Notes: generated by a model not told the origin, from the sequence alone. Counted from the stretch's first letter, positions 38,683-49,539 are shown. The stretch is DNA of 64,000 bases from Pseudooceanicola sp. HF7 (GCF_011806405.1 NZ_JAATOW010000020.1:1-64000), one strand, 5' to 3'. Numbers and translations are program-made.

Positions 38683-40809
38683 ATGAAGACGCTCAAGGAC
38701 TGGGAAGAGCTGGCGAAGAAGGAACTGCGGGGCAAGCCCCTGGAGGATCTGACATGGAACACGCTTGAAGAGATCCCGGTCAAGCCGATCTACACGGCCG
38801 AGGATACCGAAGGGTTGCCGCAGATGGGCAACCTGCCCGGCTTCGGTCCCTTCACCCGGGGCGTGAAGGCCACGATGTACGCCGGTCGCCCCTGGACGAT
38901 CCGGCAATACGCGGGCTTTTCCACCGCCGAGGAATCCAACGCCTTTTACCGCCGCAACTTGGCCGCCGGTCAGCAGGGGGTTTCCGTGGCCTTCGACCTG
39001 GCGACGCACCGGGGCTATGACAGCGATCACCCGCGCGTGGTGGGCGACGTGGGCAAGGCGGGCGTGGCCATCGACAGTGTCGAGGACATGAAGATCCTCT
39101 TCGACGGCATCCCGCTTGAGAAGGTCTCGGTCTCCATGACCATGAACGGGGCGGTGATCCCGATCCTGGCCAGCTTCATCGTGGCGGGTGAGGAACAGGG
39201 CGTCAGCCGGGCGGATCTGTCCGGGACCATCCAGAATGACATCCTGAAGGAGTTCATGGTCCGCAACACCTACATCTATCCGCCCGAACCCTCGATGCGG
39301 ATCATCTCGGACATCATCGAATACACCAGCAACGAGATGCCGCGGTTCAACTCCATCTCCATCTCCGGCTATCACATGCAGGAAGCCGGCGCGAACCTGG
39401 TGCAGGAGCTGGCCTATACGCTGGCGGACGGGCGCGAATACGTGAAGGCGGCGATCGAGGCCGGGATGGACGTGGACAAGTTCGCCGGGCGGCTGAGCTT
39501 CTTCTTCGCCATCGGCATGAACTTCTTCATGGAGATTGCCAAGCTGCGCGCCGCGCGCACCCTGTGGCACCGCATCATGACGGAGCAGGGCGCGCAGTCC
39601 GAACGTTCCAAGATGCTGCGGACTCACTGCCAGACCTCCGGCGTGAGCTTGCAGGAACAGGACCCCTACAACAACGTCATCCGCACCGCCTACGAGGCGA
39701 TGAGCGCCGTTCTGGGTGGCACGCAGTCCCTGCACACAAACGCCCTGGACGAAGCCATTGCGCTGCCCACGGATTTCTCTGCACGCATCGCGCGCAACAC
39801 CCAGCTGGTGCTGCAGGAAGAGACCGGCGTGACCAAGGTGGTCGATCCGCTGGCGGGCTCCTACTACATCGAAAGCCTGACCAACGAGCTGGTGGAAAAG
39901 GCCTGGGCCCTCATGGAAGAGGTCGAGGAGATGGGCGGCATGACCAAGGCCGTGGCCTCTGGCATGCCGAAGCTGCGGATCGAGGAATCCGCGGCAAAGC
40001 GCCAGGCGCTGATCGACCGGGGCGAAGACGTGATCGTGGGCGTCAACAAGTACCGCAAGGACAAGGAAGACCCGATCGACATCCTGGATGTCGACAACGT
40101 CAAGGTGCGCGAAAGCCAGGTCGCGCGGCTGGAGAAGATCCGTGCCACCCGCGATGACGCCGCCTGCACGGCGGCGCTCGAAGAGCTGACACGACGTGCG
40201 AAGGAAGGTGGAAACCTGCTTGAGGCGGCGGTGGAAGCCGCGCGCGCCCGGGCCTCCGTTGGAGAGATCAGCATGGCGATGGAGAAGGAATTCGGACGGC
40301 ACCAGGCCGAGGTAAAGACCCTGGCCGGGGTCTACGGGGCGGCTTACGAGGGCGACGCGGATTTCGCCGCCATCCAGAAATCGGTAGAGCAATTCGCCGA
40401 GGAAGAGGGGCGGCGGCCCCGGATGCTGGTGGTCAAGATGGGCCAGGACGGCCACGATCGGGGGGCCAAGGTGATCGCCACGGCCTTTGCCGATATCGGG
40501 TTCGACGTGGACGTTGGGCCGCTGTTCCAGACACCGGAGGAAGCCGCGCAGGACGCCATCGACAACGATGTGCACGTGATCGGGATCAGCTCCCAGGCGG
40601 CGGGGCACAAGACGCTGGCCCCGCAGTTGATCGCGGCGCTGAAGGCGCAGGATGCAGAGGATATCCTGGTCATCTGCGGCGGCGTGATCCCGCAGCAGGA
40701 TTACGAGTTCCTCAAGAAGGCGGGTGTGAAGGCCATCTTCGGACCCGGCACCAACATCCCGACGGCGGCTCAGGATATCCTGACGCTGATCAGGGCGGCG
40801 CGCAGCTGA
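38683..40809 (+). CDS. mcm: Methylmalonyl-CoA mutase (single-chain)
   Basis: 708 residues. The N-terminal TIM barrel binds the CoA ester ([32 protein letters not shown]). The C-terminal B12 domain (about 575-705) carries the cobalt-ligand motif GQDGHDRG (D-x-H-x-x-G) and later [12 protein letters not shown]. It rearranges methylmalonyl-CoA to succinyl-CoA, completing propionyl-CoA assimilation after PccAB. The epimerase is not in the window. Confidence 0.97.
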   Translation: MKTLKDWEELAKKELRGKPLEDLTWNTLEEIPVKPIYTAEDTEGLPQMGNLPGFGPFTRGVKATMYAGRPWTIRQYAGFSTAEESNAFYRRNLAAGQQGVSVAFDLATHRGYDSDHPRVVGDVGKAGVAIDSVEDMKILFDGIPLEKVSVSMTMNGAVIPILASFIVAGEEQGVSRADLSGTIQNDILKEFMVRNTYIYPPEPSMRIISDIIEYTSNEMPRFNSISISGYHMQEAGANLVQELAYTLADGREYVKAAIEAGMDVDKFAGRLSFFFAIGMNFFMEIAKLRAARTLWHRIMTEQGAQSERSKMLRTHCQTSGVSLQEQDPYNNVIRTAYEAMSAVLGGTQSLHTNALDEAIALPTDFSARIARNTQLVLQEETGVTKVVDPLAGSYYIESLTNELVEKAWALMEEVEEMGGMTKAVASGMPKLRIEESAAKRQALIDRGEDVIVGVNKYRKDKEDPIDILDVDNVKVRESQVARLEKIRATRDDAACTAALEELTRRAKEGGNLLEAAVEAARARASVGEISMAMEKEFGRHQAEVKTLAGVYGAAYEGDADFAAIQKSVEQFAEEEGRRPRMLVVKMGQDGHDRGAKVIATAFADIGFDVDVGPLFQTPEEAAQDAIDNDVHVIGISSQAAGHKTLAPQLIAALKAQDAEDILVICGGVIPQQDYEFLKKAGVKAIFGPGTNIPTAAQDILTLIRAARS

Positions 40810-40851
40810 TGCCCGCCCCCGGCTGCCCAGCGGGCGGCCGGGCAGATTGGT

Positions 40852-41280
40852 TCAGCGCCCGGGGGCCCAGCCCTCGGGGGCCATTTCCCAGCCGTCGAAG
40901 GTGAAGGCGGGCGAGACGACGCAGCTCACCAGCGTCCAGCCCTTCACGGCGAAGGAGGCCTGCCAGACCCCGCGCGGGATGTAGTGGCTGGGCCTTTGGC
41001 CCGCGACCACGTCCAGCCCCAGCCAATGATCCCGGGGCGTGTCGCCCTCGCTTGCGGCGGTCTGGCACAGCAGGGGCGCGCCGGCGTGGAAATACCAGGT
41101 CTCGTCGCAGTCGATCCGGTGCCAGTGTGAGCTCTGGCCCTCTTCCAGCAGGTAGTAGATCGCAGAGATGCCGGGCCGCGTGCCGCCGGTCCATTCCGGT
41201 TGCCAGGTATCCAGGTGCCATCCGCCTTCGGGGTGCGGAGTCATGCCGAGGGTCTTGATCAGGGTGTGCGGGTCGGTCAT
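40852..41280 (-). CDS. DUF985 cupin-like protein
   Basis: 142 residues from ATG 41280, preceded by AAAGGA. The DUF985 pattern is present: LGMTPHPEGGWHLDTWQ, SAIYYLLEEGQSSHWHRID, ETWYFHAGAPLL and HYIPRGVWQASF, a double-stranded beta helix with the His and Glu typical of cupins. Biochemical role unknown. It converges with mcm. Confidence 0.9.
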   Translation of the reverse strand: MTDPHTLIKTLGMTPHPEGGWHLDTWQPEWTGGTRPGISAIYYLLEEGQSSHWHRIDCDETWYFHAGAPLLCQTAASEGDTPRDHWLGLDVVAGQRPSHYIPRGVWQASFAVKGWTLVSCVVSPAFTFDGWEMAPEGWAPGR

Positions 41281-41290
41281 CGGGGTCCTT

Positions 41291-41935
41291 TCAGGCACTG
41301 TCCGGTCTGAGCCCTCTTAGAAGGGTCGCCGCCAGCGTATCGCCTGCCGTGTCGAAATCCGACTGCCTCAGCTTGTCGACCTCAAGCACTGTCGCCGCAA
41401 GGGTGTCACATTCAGCGTAAAACTGCGTCGCTGACCACAGGGCGATCAGGAAATGCCTGGGGTGGACCGGTCGGATGCGCCCTTGATCGATCCAGGCTTC
41501 GACCACCCTGATCTGGCGCATGGCCACCTCTCTGAGGAAAGCGTTCATCTCTGGCGTCAGATGCTGCCCGCCGGCGATCATCTCCGTCAGCATGACCCGG
41601 GCCTCTGCCGGGTAATCGCGGGACTGGTTCAACTTCACCCGGACGTATTCCTCCAGGCAGGTGAAGGGGTCCTTGTTCGGGTCAAGGACGCTGATTGCCT
41701 CTTCCCAGATGCCGACCATCCTTTGCAGGACGGCCTGATAGATGTCTTCCTTGGTGCCGAAGTAGTAATAGACATTGGCCTTCGGCAGGTCTGCCAGTTC
41801 CGCGATTGCCGCCATGCGCGTTCCGTCATAGCCCTTGCGCGCGAAGATTTCCGTCGCGGCCTCCAGGATGCGAGAGATGTTCTGGTTCCGGATGTTCAGG
41901 GCTTTCTGGCCAGGCGGGCTCTCGGTTGTTGTCAT
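41291..41935 (-). CDS. RutR-like TetR-family regulator
   Basis: 214 residues from ATG 41935 (SD GGGAGG). The N-terminal HTH is ILEAATEIFARKGYDGTRMA with LADLPKANVYYYFGTKEDIY. The ligand domain carries the RutR-type stretches KLNQSRDYPAEARVMLTEMI and HPRHFLIALWSATQFYAEC. E. coli RutR binds uracil and controls pyrimidine use. Here no rut genes are adjacent, so the target set is open; a RutR-type palindrome lies at 26212-26227. It is a few bases downstream of nothing on its strand, so it is probably monocistronic or followed by the cupin gene 10 bases on. Confidence 0.82.
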   Translation of the reverse strand: MTTTESPPGQKALNIRNQNISRILEAATEIFARKGYDGTRMAAIAELADLPKANVYYYFGTKEDIYQAVLQRMVGIWEEAISVLDPNKDPFTCLEEYVRVKLNQSRDYPAEARVMLTEMIAGGQHLTPEMNAFLREVAMRQIRVVEAWIDQGRIRPVHPRHFLIALWSATQFYAECDTLAATVLEVDKLRQSDFDTAGDTLAATLLRGLRPDSA

Positions 41936-42146
41936 GGTTCCTCCCAGTTTGGCCCATTGTGCCGCAATATTGCCCAGATGACACCTGCCTGTCTTTCGTT
42001 CGTGACCCCGGAGGGGACCCCTTGACCCCACGGTATGCAAAAGAGCGGCATCGGCCACGCCCTGCAGCGCCGCGTCACGGGCGCTCTTGCCATTCCCGCG
42101 CGGGATTGAATTATGGCGCCGAACCCCTTTCTGACAGGAGCGCCCC

Positions 42147-42650
42147 CTGACACCCCCGGCCCTGACGATCCGCCCCGCTGAACCCCGTGATTACCCCCGT
42201 ATCCTTGCGATCTGGCGACCCTTTTACCGTGAGACCACGGTGACCTTCGCCTCCGAGGAAAAGACCGAAGAGACGCTGCCGCTCTATATCGAAACCCGTC
42301 GCAGCCAGGGGCGCGAAACCTTCGTGGCAGAGAGGGTGGGGCAGGTCCTGGGATTCGCTTCCTATGACCAGTTCCGGGGCGGAGACGGCTACGTGCACGC
42401 GATGGAGCACACGATCATCCTTGCGCCTGAGTCCCAGGGGCAGGGGGCGGGCCGGGCCCTGATGCAGGCGATCGAGGGGCACGCCAGAGAGGCCGGGGCC
42501 CATGTGATGGTTGCCGGCGTCTCCGCAGAGAACGCCACCGGTATCGGTTTCCACGCCGCCATCGGTTATGAAGAGACCGGGCGCATGCCGCAGGTCGGGC
42601 GCAAGTTCGACCGCTGGCTGGATCTGGTGCTGATGCAGAAGTTGCTGTGA
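42147..42650 (+). CDS. GNAT N-acetyltransferase (phosphinothricin acetyltransferase-like), CTG start
   Basis: 167 residues if read from CTG 42147. The acetyl-CoA loop is APESQGQGAGRALM and the C-terminal strand is GFHAAIGYEETG. The first strand of the fold, ALTIRPAEPRDYPRILAIW, lies before the first ATG or GTG codon: the earliest of these, GTG at 42240, would cut it off. A CTG at 42147 with AGGAG six bases upstream restores it, and an in-frame stop at 42132 excludes anything earlier. The substrate is likely a small amine or amino-acid analogue. Confidence 0.85.
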   Translation: MTPPALTIRPAEPRDYPRILAIWRPFYRETTVTFASEEKTEETLPLYIETRRSQGRETFVAERVGQVLGFASYDQFRGGDGYVHAMEHTIILAPESQGQGAGRALMQAIEGHAREAGAHVMVAGVSAENATGIGFHAAIGYEETGRMPQVGRKFDRWLDLVLMQKLL

Positions 42651-42693
42651 TGTCGCGCTGACAATGCCGCGTCACCGGGATAGGGTAGTCCTC

Positions 42694-43374
42694 ATGTCGA
42701 TCTGGTCCCGCATAATCGAAGCCCTTCGCGCCCTGTCAAAGGGTGACTCCCTCTCCGTGGTCTTCGACCATCTGCGGGGGCCGCGCGAACGCTCCGTCGC
42801 CTTCACCATTGCCGTCATTGCCCTTGGTGCAAAGATGGCCAAGGCCGATGGCCTGGTCACGCGCAACGAGGTCACGGCCTTTCGCGAGGTCTTTCAGATC
42901 CCGCCCGAGGACGAGGAAGGCGCGGCCCGTGTCTTCAACCTGGCGCGCCAGGACGTCGCGGGCTTCGAGGATTACGCGGAGCGCATCGCCCGCATGTTCA
43001 AGGATGACAGCCCGGTCCTGTGCGACCTGATGGAGGGGTTGTTCCACATCGCCGTGGCGGATGGCGATTACCACGACGCGGAAGATGCCTTCCTGTCCCG
43101 CGTGGCAGAGATCTTCGGCCTGCCGCAGCACAAGTTCGAGGTGCTGCGCGCCCGCTTCGTGCCGGATGCCAAGCGCGATCCCTACACGGTTCTGGGCATC
43201 TCTCCCGATGCGTCGATGAAGGAAATCCGCGCGGCCTGGTCGCAGGCGGTGCGTGAAAGCCACCCGGACCAGATGGTCGCCCGCGGGGTGCCCGAGGAAG
43301 CGGTGAAGATGGCGGAGCGGCGGATGGTGGATATCAACCGCGCCTGGGACGAAATCCAGCGGATCCACGCCTGA
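42694..43374 (+). CDS. TerB-DnaJ (DjlA-like) protein
   Basis: 226 residues from ATG 42694. A TerB-like helical domain (about residues 30-150; AVIALGAKMAKADGLVTRNE, IAVADGDYHDAEDAFL) is followed by a C-terminal J domain (DPYTVLGISPDASMKEIRAA). The J-domain HPD is present in ESHPDQM, so it can stimulate an Hsp70. Unlike E. coli DjlA there is no obvious N-terminal membrane helix. Confidence 0.9.
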   Translation: MSIWSRIIEALRALSKGDSLSVVFDHLRGPRERSVAFTIAVIALGAKMAKADGLVTRNEVTAFREVFQIPPEDEEGAARVFNLARQDVAGFEDYAERIARMFKDDSPVLCDLMEGLFHIAVADGDYHDAEDAFLSRVAEIFGLPQHKFEVLRARFVPDAKRDPYTVLGISPDASMKEIRAAWSQAVRESHPDQMVARGVPEEAVKMAERRMVDINRAWDEIQRIHA

Positions 43375-43445
43375 GCCGGACGCCCCCTGGCGCCCCGCAT
43401 CGCTTGGGGCTTTGAGGAATCCGCGACCCGCCCTATATCTTGGTC

Positions 43446-43874
43446 ATGAAACAGCTCATCCTGACCCTCTCGCTTCCCCTTGCGCTCGCCGCCGCCACGC
43501 CCGCGCTGGCCCAGGAGGACGGGCAGGCCGCCCCTCTTCAGGAAGAGGCCGCTCCCCAGGCGGAGGCGCAGGATAACGACGACAAGATGCGCGATGGTCT
43601 GCGGCTTTTCCTTGATGGGTTGTCAGAGGGGATGGACAGGACGTTCGACGGGCTTGGCGACAAGGCGGAAGAGGCCGCACCGGCGCTGCGCGACTTCATC
43701 GCCCGGCTTGGCCCTGCCTGGCAGGAGCTTCTGGGCGATATCAAGGACTTCTCTGATTACGAGGCGCCGCAGATCCTGCCCAACGGGGATATCCTGATCC
43801 GGCGCAAGGACGATGCCCCGGTCTATGTGCCGCCCGAACCCGGTGAGAACCCGGACGGCTCCGTCGACCTCTGA
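43446..43874 (+). CDS. Small exported protein, function unknown
   Basis: 142 residues from ATG 43446. MKQLILTLSLPLALAAATPA ends a Sec signal peptide with an ALA-Q cleavage site, followed by an acidic Gln/Glu/Ala-rich linker (about 25-45), an amphipathic helical middle and a short C-terminal motif ILPNGDILIRRKDD. Similar short periplasmic proteins occur in the family, but no function is known. It converges with ppx. Confidence 0.75.
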   Translation: MKQLILTLSLPLALAAATPALAQEDGQAAPLQEEAAPQAEAQDNDDKMRDGLRLFLDGLSEGMDRTFDGLGDKAEEAAPALRDFIARLGPAWQELLGDIKDFSDYEAPQILPNGDILIRRKDDAPVYVPPEPGENPDGSVDL

Positions 43875-45428
43875 TCAGCGTCGCCGGCTGGCGCTTTTCA
43901 GCGAAACCTCCGCGTTCAGCGAATTGGCTAGGGAGCGGAAGCGCGCCTCGGCGACCTCTCCGAAAAGCGGCCAGGCCGAATCGGTCAGCTCCAGCTCAAG
44001 CACCTTCTTCTTCGGATACCAGCGCATCTGGCCGATCTCCGTATCGCGCTCAGGCCATAGCATCGCACCAAAGCGCATGGCCTTGCCCAGGATCTCTGCC
44101 TGAAGCAGTTCTTCCTCTGGCAGCAGGTTGTAGAGCCGCTCGAAGGGCGTGCCGTTGCGGTTGTTCTTGTAGCGATGCAGCAGGGCCAGACCCAGGTAGA
44201 TCCGTTCGGCATGCTTCAGGCCGCCCAGGTTGGCGCGGGTGGCATTGTCAAAGCAGACCTCGGCCCGGTAATCGGGGTGGGCACGCCAGGTCACGTCATG
44301 CAGCAGGCAAGCGGCCAGTGCCAGGCGCTTGCGCTCCGGCTTGGCCGACCGGAAGATCGGTTCGATGAACCGGTAGAGCGCCCGGCCAAAGCCCGGCAGG
44401 CGGGCATCCTTCTTCTCTGCGAAGCGGCAGGCCTCGATCAGGGGATCGCGGTCGCGCAGCTTCTGCGGCATCTGCTCGTACAGCAGCCCCTCGCGGATCC
44501 CGTAGGAGGAGATGGCGATGTCATGGGGCTTGAACTGGCGTACCACCTCAAGCAGCACCTCAGAGGCAAGCGGCACCAGGTTCATCCGGGTCGAGGACAG
44601 CGAACAGCGCTTGCGCAGGGCATCGGGGTTCTCTGAGGCGATGTAATCCACCGTGGCGCGGACCGATTTCGCGGTCATGCGGTATTCGTGCAGCACGTGC
44701 AGCGGATAGTTCTGCCGGTCCATGTCGATCCGGGCGATGGCCCGCCAGGAGCCGCCGACAAGGAACAGCCGGTTGCGATCAACCTCGATCGTCTCTGCCA
44801 GCTTGGCGACCTCTTCCTTGATGTAGCTGCGCCGCGCCTTCTTGGAGCCCTTGATGTCCTGCAGCTTCAGCGGCCCAAGCTGAGAGGTCTCGCGTTCCAG
44901 GACCTCTCCGTCGTGGATCCGCGCCAGCTCCATGGAAGAGCCGCCGATATCGCAGATCAACCCATAGGCGCCGGGCCAGCCCAGCAGAACGCCCTGGGCG
45001 GACAGGCGGGCCTCTTCCCGGCCATCGATCACGTAGACCTTCAGGCCGGTCGTGCGCGCGACCTCGTCCACGAAATCCTGCCCGTCTTCGGCTTCGCGCA
45101 CGGCGGCGGTGGCGACGGCAGAGAGCGGCGTGGCATCCATGCCCTGGGCAAGAAGCTGGAAGCGGTGGATCGCGGCCAGGGCGCGCTTGCGCCCTTCGGG
45201 GTTCAGGCGGCCGGTCTCTGACAGGCCGGCGCCCAGGCCGCACATGATCTTTTCATTGTAGAAATAGGCGGGGCTACGGGCCGCGCCATCGAAGACCACG
45301 AGCCGGACGGAGTTGGACCCGACGTCCACAACGCCAACCCGGCTAAGGGCGCGGGCTTCGGGATCATCGAAGAGAGGCCGGCCAAAGGGCCCCCAATCGG
45401 CTGGAAACTGTGGGTCTTCCCCGTCCAT
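43875..45428 (-). CDS. ppx: Exopolyphosphatase (Ppx/GppA family)
   Basis: 517 residues. The N-terminal actin-like ASKHA domain has the phosphate loops VDVGSNSVRLVVFDG and LICDIGGSSMELARI. The C-terminal half is HD-domain-like (ACLLHDVTWRAHPDYRAE), as in other long Ppx. It releases phosphate from polyphosphate or from pppGpp. About 50 bases downstream of ppk1, giving a polyphosphate make-and-break pair. Confidence 0.94.
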   Translation of the reverse strand: MDGEDPQFPADWGPFGRPLFDDPEARALSRVGVVDVGSNSVRLVVFDGAARSPAYFYNEKIMCGLGAGLSETGRLNPEGRKRALAAIHRFQLLAQGMDATPLSAVATAAVREAEDGQDFVDEVARTTGLKVYVIDGREEARLSAQGVLLGWPGAYGLICDIGGSSMELARIHDGEVLERETSQLGPLKLQDIKGSKKARRSYIKEEVAKLAETIEVDRNRLFLVGGSWRAIARIDMDRQNYPLHVLHEYRMTAKSVRATVDYIASENPDALRKRCSLSSTRMNLVPLASEVLLEVVRQFKPHDIAISSYGIREGLLYEQMPQKLRDRDPLIEACRFAEKKDARLPGFGRALYRFIEPIFRSAKPERKRLALAACLLHDVTWRAHPDYRAEVCFDNATRANLGGLKHAERIYLGLALLHRYKNNRNGTPFERLYNLLPEEELLQAEILGKAMRFGAMLWPERDTEIGQMRWYPKKKVLELELTDSAWPLFGEVAEARFRSLANSLNAEVSLKSASRRR

Positions 45429-45480
45429 GTCGGCGGTCCCTGACTTGCTGTTCGTTTATTGCGCCGCGAAGCGGGCCGGG

Positions 45481-47661
45481 TCAACCGGCCTGCATCTCTC
45501 GGGTGAGATGTGGCACATCTGCGGCACCCGCGCTTCCCCGCCCCGAGAGAGAGGGGTTCTCCATGAAGAACCGGTGGCAGTTGAAGCCCTTTCCATCGGC
45601 AGGCACCTCGTTGCGGCGGAAGCTTCCGTCGGGCTGCATGACCCAGCTCTGTGCCTCGTCATGCAGGTTGGCGGCCATGATCTGGTGCACGATCTGGTCC
45701 TTCACCGTCTGGGTCTTGCATTCGATCAGGGTCTCCACCCGGCGGTTCAGGTTGCGCCCCATCCAGTCGGCGGAAGAGAAGAACACCCGCGCCCCGGCCG
45801 AGGGCAGCCCGTGCCCGTTGCCGAAGCAAACGATGCGCGAATGCTCCAGGAAGCGCCCGATGATGCTTTTCACCCGGATGTTGGGCGAAAGCCCCGCGAT
45901 GCCGGGTCGCAAGCCGCAGATGCCCCGGATCACCAGGTCCACCTGCACCCCGGCCTGGCCAGCACGGTAGAGCGCGTCGATCATGTCGCTTTCGATGAGG
46001 GAGTTCATCTTGGCCCAGATCGCCGCGGGGCGCCCGGCCTTGGCATGGGCGATCTCCTGGTCGATCATATCGATCATGTCCCGCTTCATCATCAACGGAG
46101 AGATGGAGAGGTTCTCAAGCATCTCGGGCTGGGCGTAGCCGGACAAGTAGTTGAAGACCCTTGCCGCATCCCGGCCCAGCCCCACGTCGCAGGTGAAGAA
46201 GCTGAGGTCGGTGTAGATCCGCGCGGTGATCGGGTGGTAATTGCCGGTCCCGAAGTGGGAATAGGTCACCAGCTCGCCCTTTTCGCGCCGCACGACCGAG
46301 CTGATCTTGGCATGGGTCTTCCAGTCGACGAAGCCGTAGACCACATGTGCGCCGGAGCGTTCCAGCCGCCGGGACTGCTGGATGTTCGCGGCCTCGTCGA
46401 AACGCGCCTTCAGCTCCACCAGCGCGGTGACGGACTTGCCCTCCTCGGCAGCCTCGCAGAGCGCTTCGACGATGGGAGAGTTCTTGGAGGTGCGGTAGAG
46501 CGTCTGCTTGATCGCCACCACGTCGGGATCCCGCGCGGCCTGCTGCAGGAAGCGCACCACCATGTCGAAGGTCTCGTAAGGGTGGTGCAGCAGCATGTCC
46601 TTCTGCCGGATGGAGGCAAACATGTCGCCGTCGTGATCCTGCACGCGCTCGGGCACCCGGGGCGTGAAGCGGGGCCACAGCAGGTCCGGGCGGTTGTCCA
46701 GCACCAGTTCGGACAGGGCAGAGATACCGATCAGCCCGTCGACCTCGATCACCTCTTCGTCGATCACCCGCAGTTCCCGCTTGATGACACGTTGCAGCGG
46801 CGCCGGCGCCCCGGAAGAGATCTTCAGCCGCACGACCTCGCCGCGGCGGCGGCGTTTCAGGGCGGTCTCGAATTCGCGCACCAGGTCTTCGGCCTCTTCC
46901 TCGACCTCCAGGTCGCTGTCGCGCAGCACGCGGAAGGTGCAGGATCCGGTGGCGCGGTAGCCGGGGAACAGCCGTTCCAGGTGGACCATGACCAGCTCTT
47001 CCAGGGGCAGGAAACGCTGGCGCCCGGCCTCTGCGGGCAGGGCGACGAAACGGTCGATCTGGTGCGGGATCGGCAGCAGGGCCTGCAACGCGCGGCGGTC
47101 GCGTTTGCGTTCCAGTTGCAGGGCCAGCGAAAAGCCGAGGTTGGGGATGAAGGGGAAGGGGTGCGCCGGGTCGATGGCCAGCGGCGAGAGCACCGGGAAG
47201 ACCCGGTTCAGGAAGACATCCCCCAGGAAGGGCAGGTCGTCTTCGCGCAGGTCCTCGCGCGACAGGATGGAGATCCCGGCCTCGTCCATAAGGCGGCGCA
47301 GATCCCCCAGGACCTTCTGCTGGTGCTGCATCAGGTTGCGCGCGTTCTCGTTGATCTTCACCAGCTGCTCTGCCGGCGTCAGCCCGTCATCGGAGGGGTT
47401 GGTGCTGCCAGCCTTGGCCAGCTCCCGCAGGCCGGCCACGCGGACAGTGTAGAATTCATCGAGGTTGGCGGCAGAGATCGAAAGGAAGCGCAGCCGCTCC
47501 AGCAGGGGCACGGCGGGGTTCTCCGCCTCTTCCAGGACCCGCCAGTTGAAGCCCAGCCAGCTGAGTTCGCGGTTGAAGAACCGCTTAGGGCCGTCGCGTT
47601 CCTCTGCGGGGATCTCAACGGGCTGAGGGGTGGGGGTATTCAAGAAGTCTGCTTCTGTCAT
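45481..47661 (-). CDS. ppk1: Polyphosphate kinase 1
   Basis: 726 residues, typical length. The N domain begins [20 protein letters not shown]. The catalytic phospholipase-D-like region includes [20 protein letters not shown] and [20 protein letters not shown] with the phosphorylated His, and the second conserved His is in [10 protein letters not shown]-type sequence. It makes polyphosphate from ATP reversibly. Operon with ppx; the next gene upstream is hda. Confidence 0.96.
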   Translation of the reverse strand: MTEADFLNTPTPQPVEIPAEERDGPKRFFNRELSWLGFNWRVLEEAENPAVPLLERLRFLSISAANLDEFYTVRVAGLRELAKAGSTNPSDDGLTPAEQLVKINENARNLMQHQQKVLGDLRRLMDEAGISILSREDLREDDLPFLGDVFLNRVFPVLSPLAIDPAHPFPFIPNLGFSLALQLERKRDRRALQALLPIPHQIDRFVALPAEAGRQRFLPLEELVMVHLERLFPGYRATGSCTFRVLRDSDLEVEEEAEDLVREFETALKRRRRGEVVRLKISSGAPAPLQRVIKRELRVIDEEVIEVDGLIGISALSELVLDNRPDLLWPRFTPRVPERVQDHDGDMFASIRQKDMLLHHPYETFDMVVRFLQQAARDPDVVAIKQTLYRTSKNSPIVEALCEAAEEGKSVTALVELKARFDEAANIQQSRRLERSGAHVVYGFVDWKTHAKISSVVRREKGELVTYSHFGTGNYHPITARIYTDLSFFTCDVGLGRDAARVFNYLSGYAQPEMLENLSISPLMMKRDMIDMIDQEIAHAKAGRPAAIWAKMNSLIESDMIDALYRAGQAGVQVDLVIRGICGLRPGIAGLSPNIRVKSIIGRFLEHSRIVCFGNGHGLPSAGARVFFSSADWMGRNLNRRVETLIECKTQTVKDQIVHQIMAANLHDEAQSWVMQPDGSFRRNEVPADGKGFNCHRFFMENPSLSGRGSAGAADVPHLTREMQAG

Positions 47662-47715
47662 CGCGCTTTCCGCCGCTGCTGGCGCAAGAGGGACCGGATC
47701 GGGCAGGACCTTGGC

Positions 47716-48414
47716 CTAGGGGGCATTGTCGTCTCCGGCCAGCCGTTTGAGGACCCGTGTCGCCATGGCCCGTGTCACCGGGCGCTGGTCGGCCAGGGAC
47801 TGGGCGTCCAAGGCTTCGGCCACGTGGCGGACCATGCGAAAGGACCGCTCGATCCGGGGCAGCAGGTAGGGGATCACGTCCGGGCTGGGCATGATCTGGC
47901 GATCGGTGAAGAACTTGATGAACAGCGCGAAGAGCAGGGCATCGTCCGGGGCGGCCAGGCTGACCGCGGGGGCGGCCTGCATCCGGCTGTCCAGGTCCGG
48001 CAGGGTCAGCCCCCAGGCGGCCGGGGCCTCCCGTCCCGTGACCAGCAGCCAGTTCCCCTCGGCCAGGACAAGGTTGTGCAGGTGGAACAGCGCCTCTTCG
48101 GCCACCCAGTCCCCGGCGATTTCCGGCACGTTCTCAACCGCGACGGGGCCGCGGGAGATGTCGGGGATATCGGCGCGCGTCAGCTCCCGTGCGTCCAGAA
48201 GCGAGGCATCGGCCTTGCGCGCCCAGATCCGGGTCAGATGGGTCTTGCCCGACCCTTCAGGCCCCCAGAGCGCAACCTTGTTGGCGCTCCAGCCTGCGGG
48301 CCAGTTGTCGAGCATGGCAAAGGCGACCTCGTTGCCGGGGCCAAGGATGAAATCCTCTTTGCCCATCGCCTCGGTCGGAGACAGCAGGGGCAGGATGGGC
48401 TGTGACTTCGGCAT
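47716..48414 (-). CDS. hda: DnaA-related Hda/regulatory AAA protein
   Basis: 232 residues, one AAA+ domain: Walker A GPEGSGKTHLTR, Walker B-like region AVENVPEI, and a lid with LLPRIERSFRMVRHVAEALD. The DnaA DNA-binding domain IV is absent, as in Hda. Hda with the clamp stimulates DnaA-ATP hydrolysis and limits re-initiation. A clear beta-clamp box at the N-terminus was not identified with certainty (SQPILPLLSP). It is 3 bases from the AI-2E-type gene. Confidence 0.85.
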   Translation of the reverse strand: MPKSQPILPLLSPTEAMGKEDFILGPGNEVAFAMLDNWPAGWSANKVALWGPEGSGKTHLTRIWARKADASLLDARELTRADIPDISRGPVAVENVPEIAGDWVAEEALFHLHNLVLAEGNWLLVTGREAPAAWGLTLPDLDSRMQAAPAVSLAAPDDALLFALFIKFFTDRQIMPSPDVIPYLLPRIERSFRMVRHVAEALDAQSLADQRPVTRAMATRVLKRLAGDDNAP

Positions 48415-48417
48415 GGC

Positions 48418-49539
48418 TCAATCCGCGGCTTGTTGCGCCTCGGGTTTGGCGCTCTCTTCGCTGTCGGGGCAGGGGGCCCCCTCGGATCCCGTGTAGAGGG
48501 TGCTGCGCTTGTATTGCGCGATGAGGTAACGCGCAATCACCCCCAGTGCGGCGGCAAGCGGCACGGCGGCCAGCATCCCGACGAAGCCGAAGAGCGAGCC
48601 GAAGGCAGAGAGCGCGAAGATCAGCCAGACCGGGTGCAGCCCCACCGAAGAACCGACCAGGCGGGGGGTCAGGAAGTTGCCCTCGACCATCTGGCCGACC
48701 ACGAAGATCCCGGCGACCGCGCCGATCATCACCCAGTCGCCCCAGAACTGGAACAGCGCCAGCCCGATGGCCATGGTCCCGCCGACAAGCGAGCCGACGT
48801 AGGGGATGAAGGTGACAAGCCCGGCGAAGGCACCGATCACCAGGCCGAACTGCAGCCCGACGATCATCAGCGCCACGCCGTAGAAGCTGCCCAGGATCAG
48901 GCAGACGGAGCCCATGCCCCGGATGAAGCCGGCCAGCGTGTCGTCGATATCCCGCGCAAGCTGGCGGATCGTGGGGGCATGTTCGCGCGGCAAAAGCTCG
49001 TCCACGCGGGCGACCATCCGGTCCCAATCATAGAGCAGGTAGAAGGCCACCACCGGCACGATCACGAAGAGCACGACGATGTTGATCAGCGAACCCACTG
49101 AATTCATGGCGGTATCCAGCAAGGCCCCGCCCTTGGATTGCAGGGTGTCTCCGATCGAGCCAAGGGTCGTGCGCAGCACGGAATCTTCCCGTGTCAGCTC
49201 TGGGAAATGCTGGGTGATGAAGGCCTGGAGCTTGTCCAGAAGCTCCGGCGCTGTGTTGAACAGCTGCATGGTCTGGTTGATCAGCGTGGGCAGCACCAGC
49301 AGCATCAGCACCACGAAGACCAGCAAGGCCACCAGGGTGATGATCGTGGTCGCCAGCGCGCGCGAGGCGCCCCAGGCTTCGATACGGTCCGCGACGGGGT
49401 CCAGGAAATAGGCGATGGCCGCGCCCAGCAGGAAGGGCATGATCACATCCCCCAGCCACCAGAGCGCAAAGATGAACACCGCTGCCGCGATGCCCCAGTA
49501 TTTCAGTTGCTGGCGTACGGGCAGGGCCAAGGATTGCAC
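48418..49539 (-). CDS. AI-2E/PerM-family permease
   Basis: 373 residues with about seven to eight membrane segments, including a hydrophobic hairpin at each end and a long soluble stretch (about residues 90-165) inside. The PerM signature region [20 protein letters not shown] is present. The family is linked to small-molecule export and sodium-linked transport; the substrate is unknown. Next to hda in many alphaproteobacteria, probably one transcript. Confidence 0.9.
   Translation of the reverse strand: MQSLALPVRQQLKYWGIAAAVFIFALWWLGDVIMPFLLGAAIAYFLDPVADRIEAWGASRALATTIITLVALLVFVVLMLLVLPTLINQTMQLFNTAPELLDKLQAFITQHFPELTREDSVLRTTLGSIGDTLQSKGGALLDTAMNSVGSLINIVVLFVIVPVVAFYLLYDWDRMVARVDELLPREHAPTIRQLARDIDDTLAGFIRGMGSVCLILGSFYGVALMIVGLQFGLVIGAFAGLVTFIPYVGSLVGGTMAIGLALFQFWGDWVMIGAVAGIFVVGQMVEGNFLTPRLVGSSVGLHPVWLIFALSAFGSLFGFVGMLAAVPLAAALGVIARYLIAQYKRSTLYTGSEGAPCPDSEESAKPEAQQAAD

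Noticed and set aside
36525-38783. A 752-residue frame on the minus strand
   Set aside because: Antisense of pccA, rich in His, Asp and Leu, no family.
38641-40608. A 655-residue frame on the minus strand
   Set aside because: Antisense of the mutase gene, which has the real motifs.
45313-48405. A 1030-residue frame on the plus strand
   Set aside because: It is the antisense of ppx, ppk1 and hda; its composition (Arg/His/Gln/Gly-rich, no domain) is that of a reverse-strand shadow.
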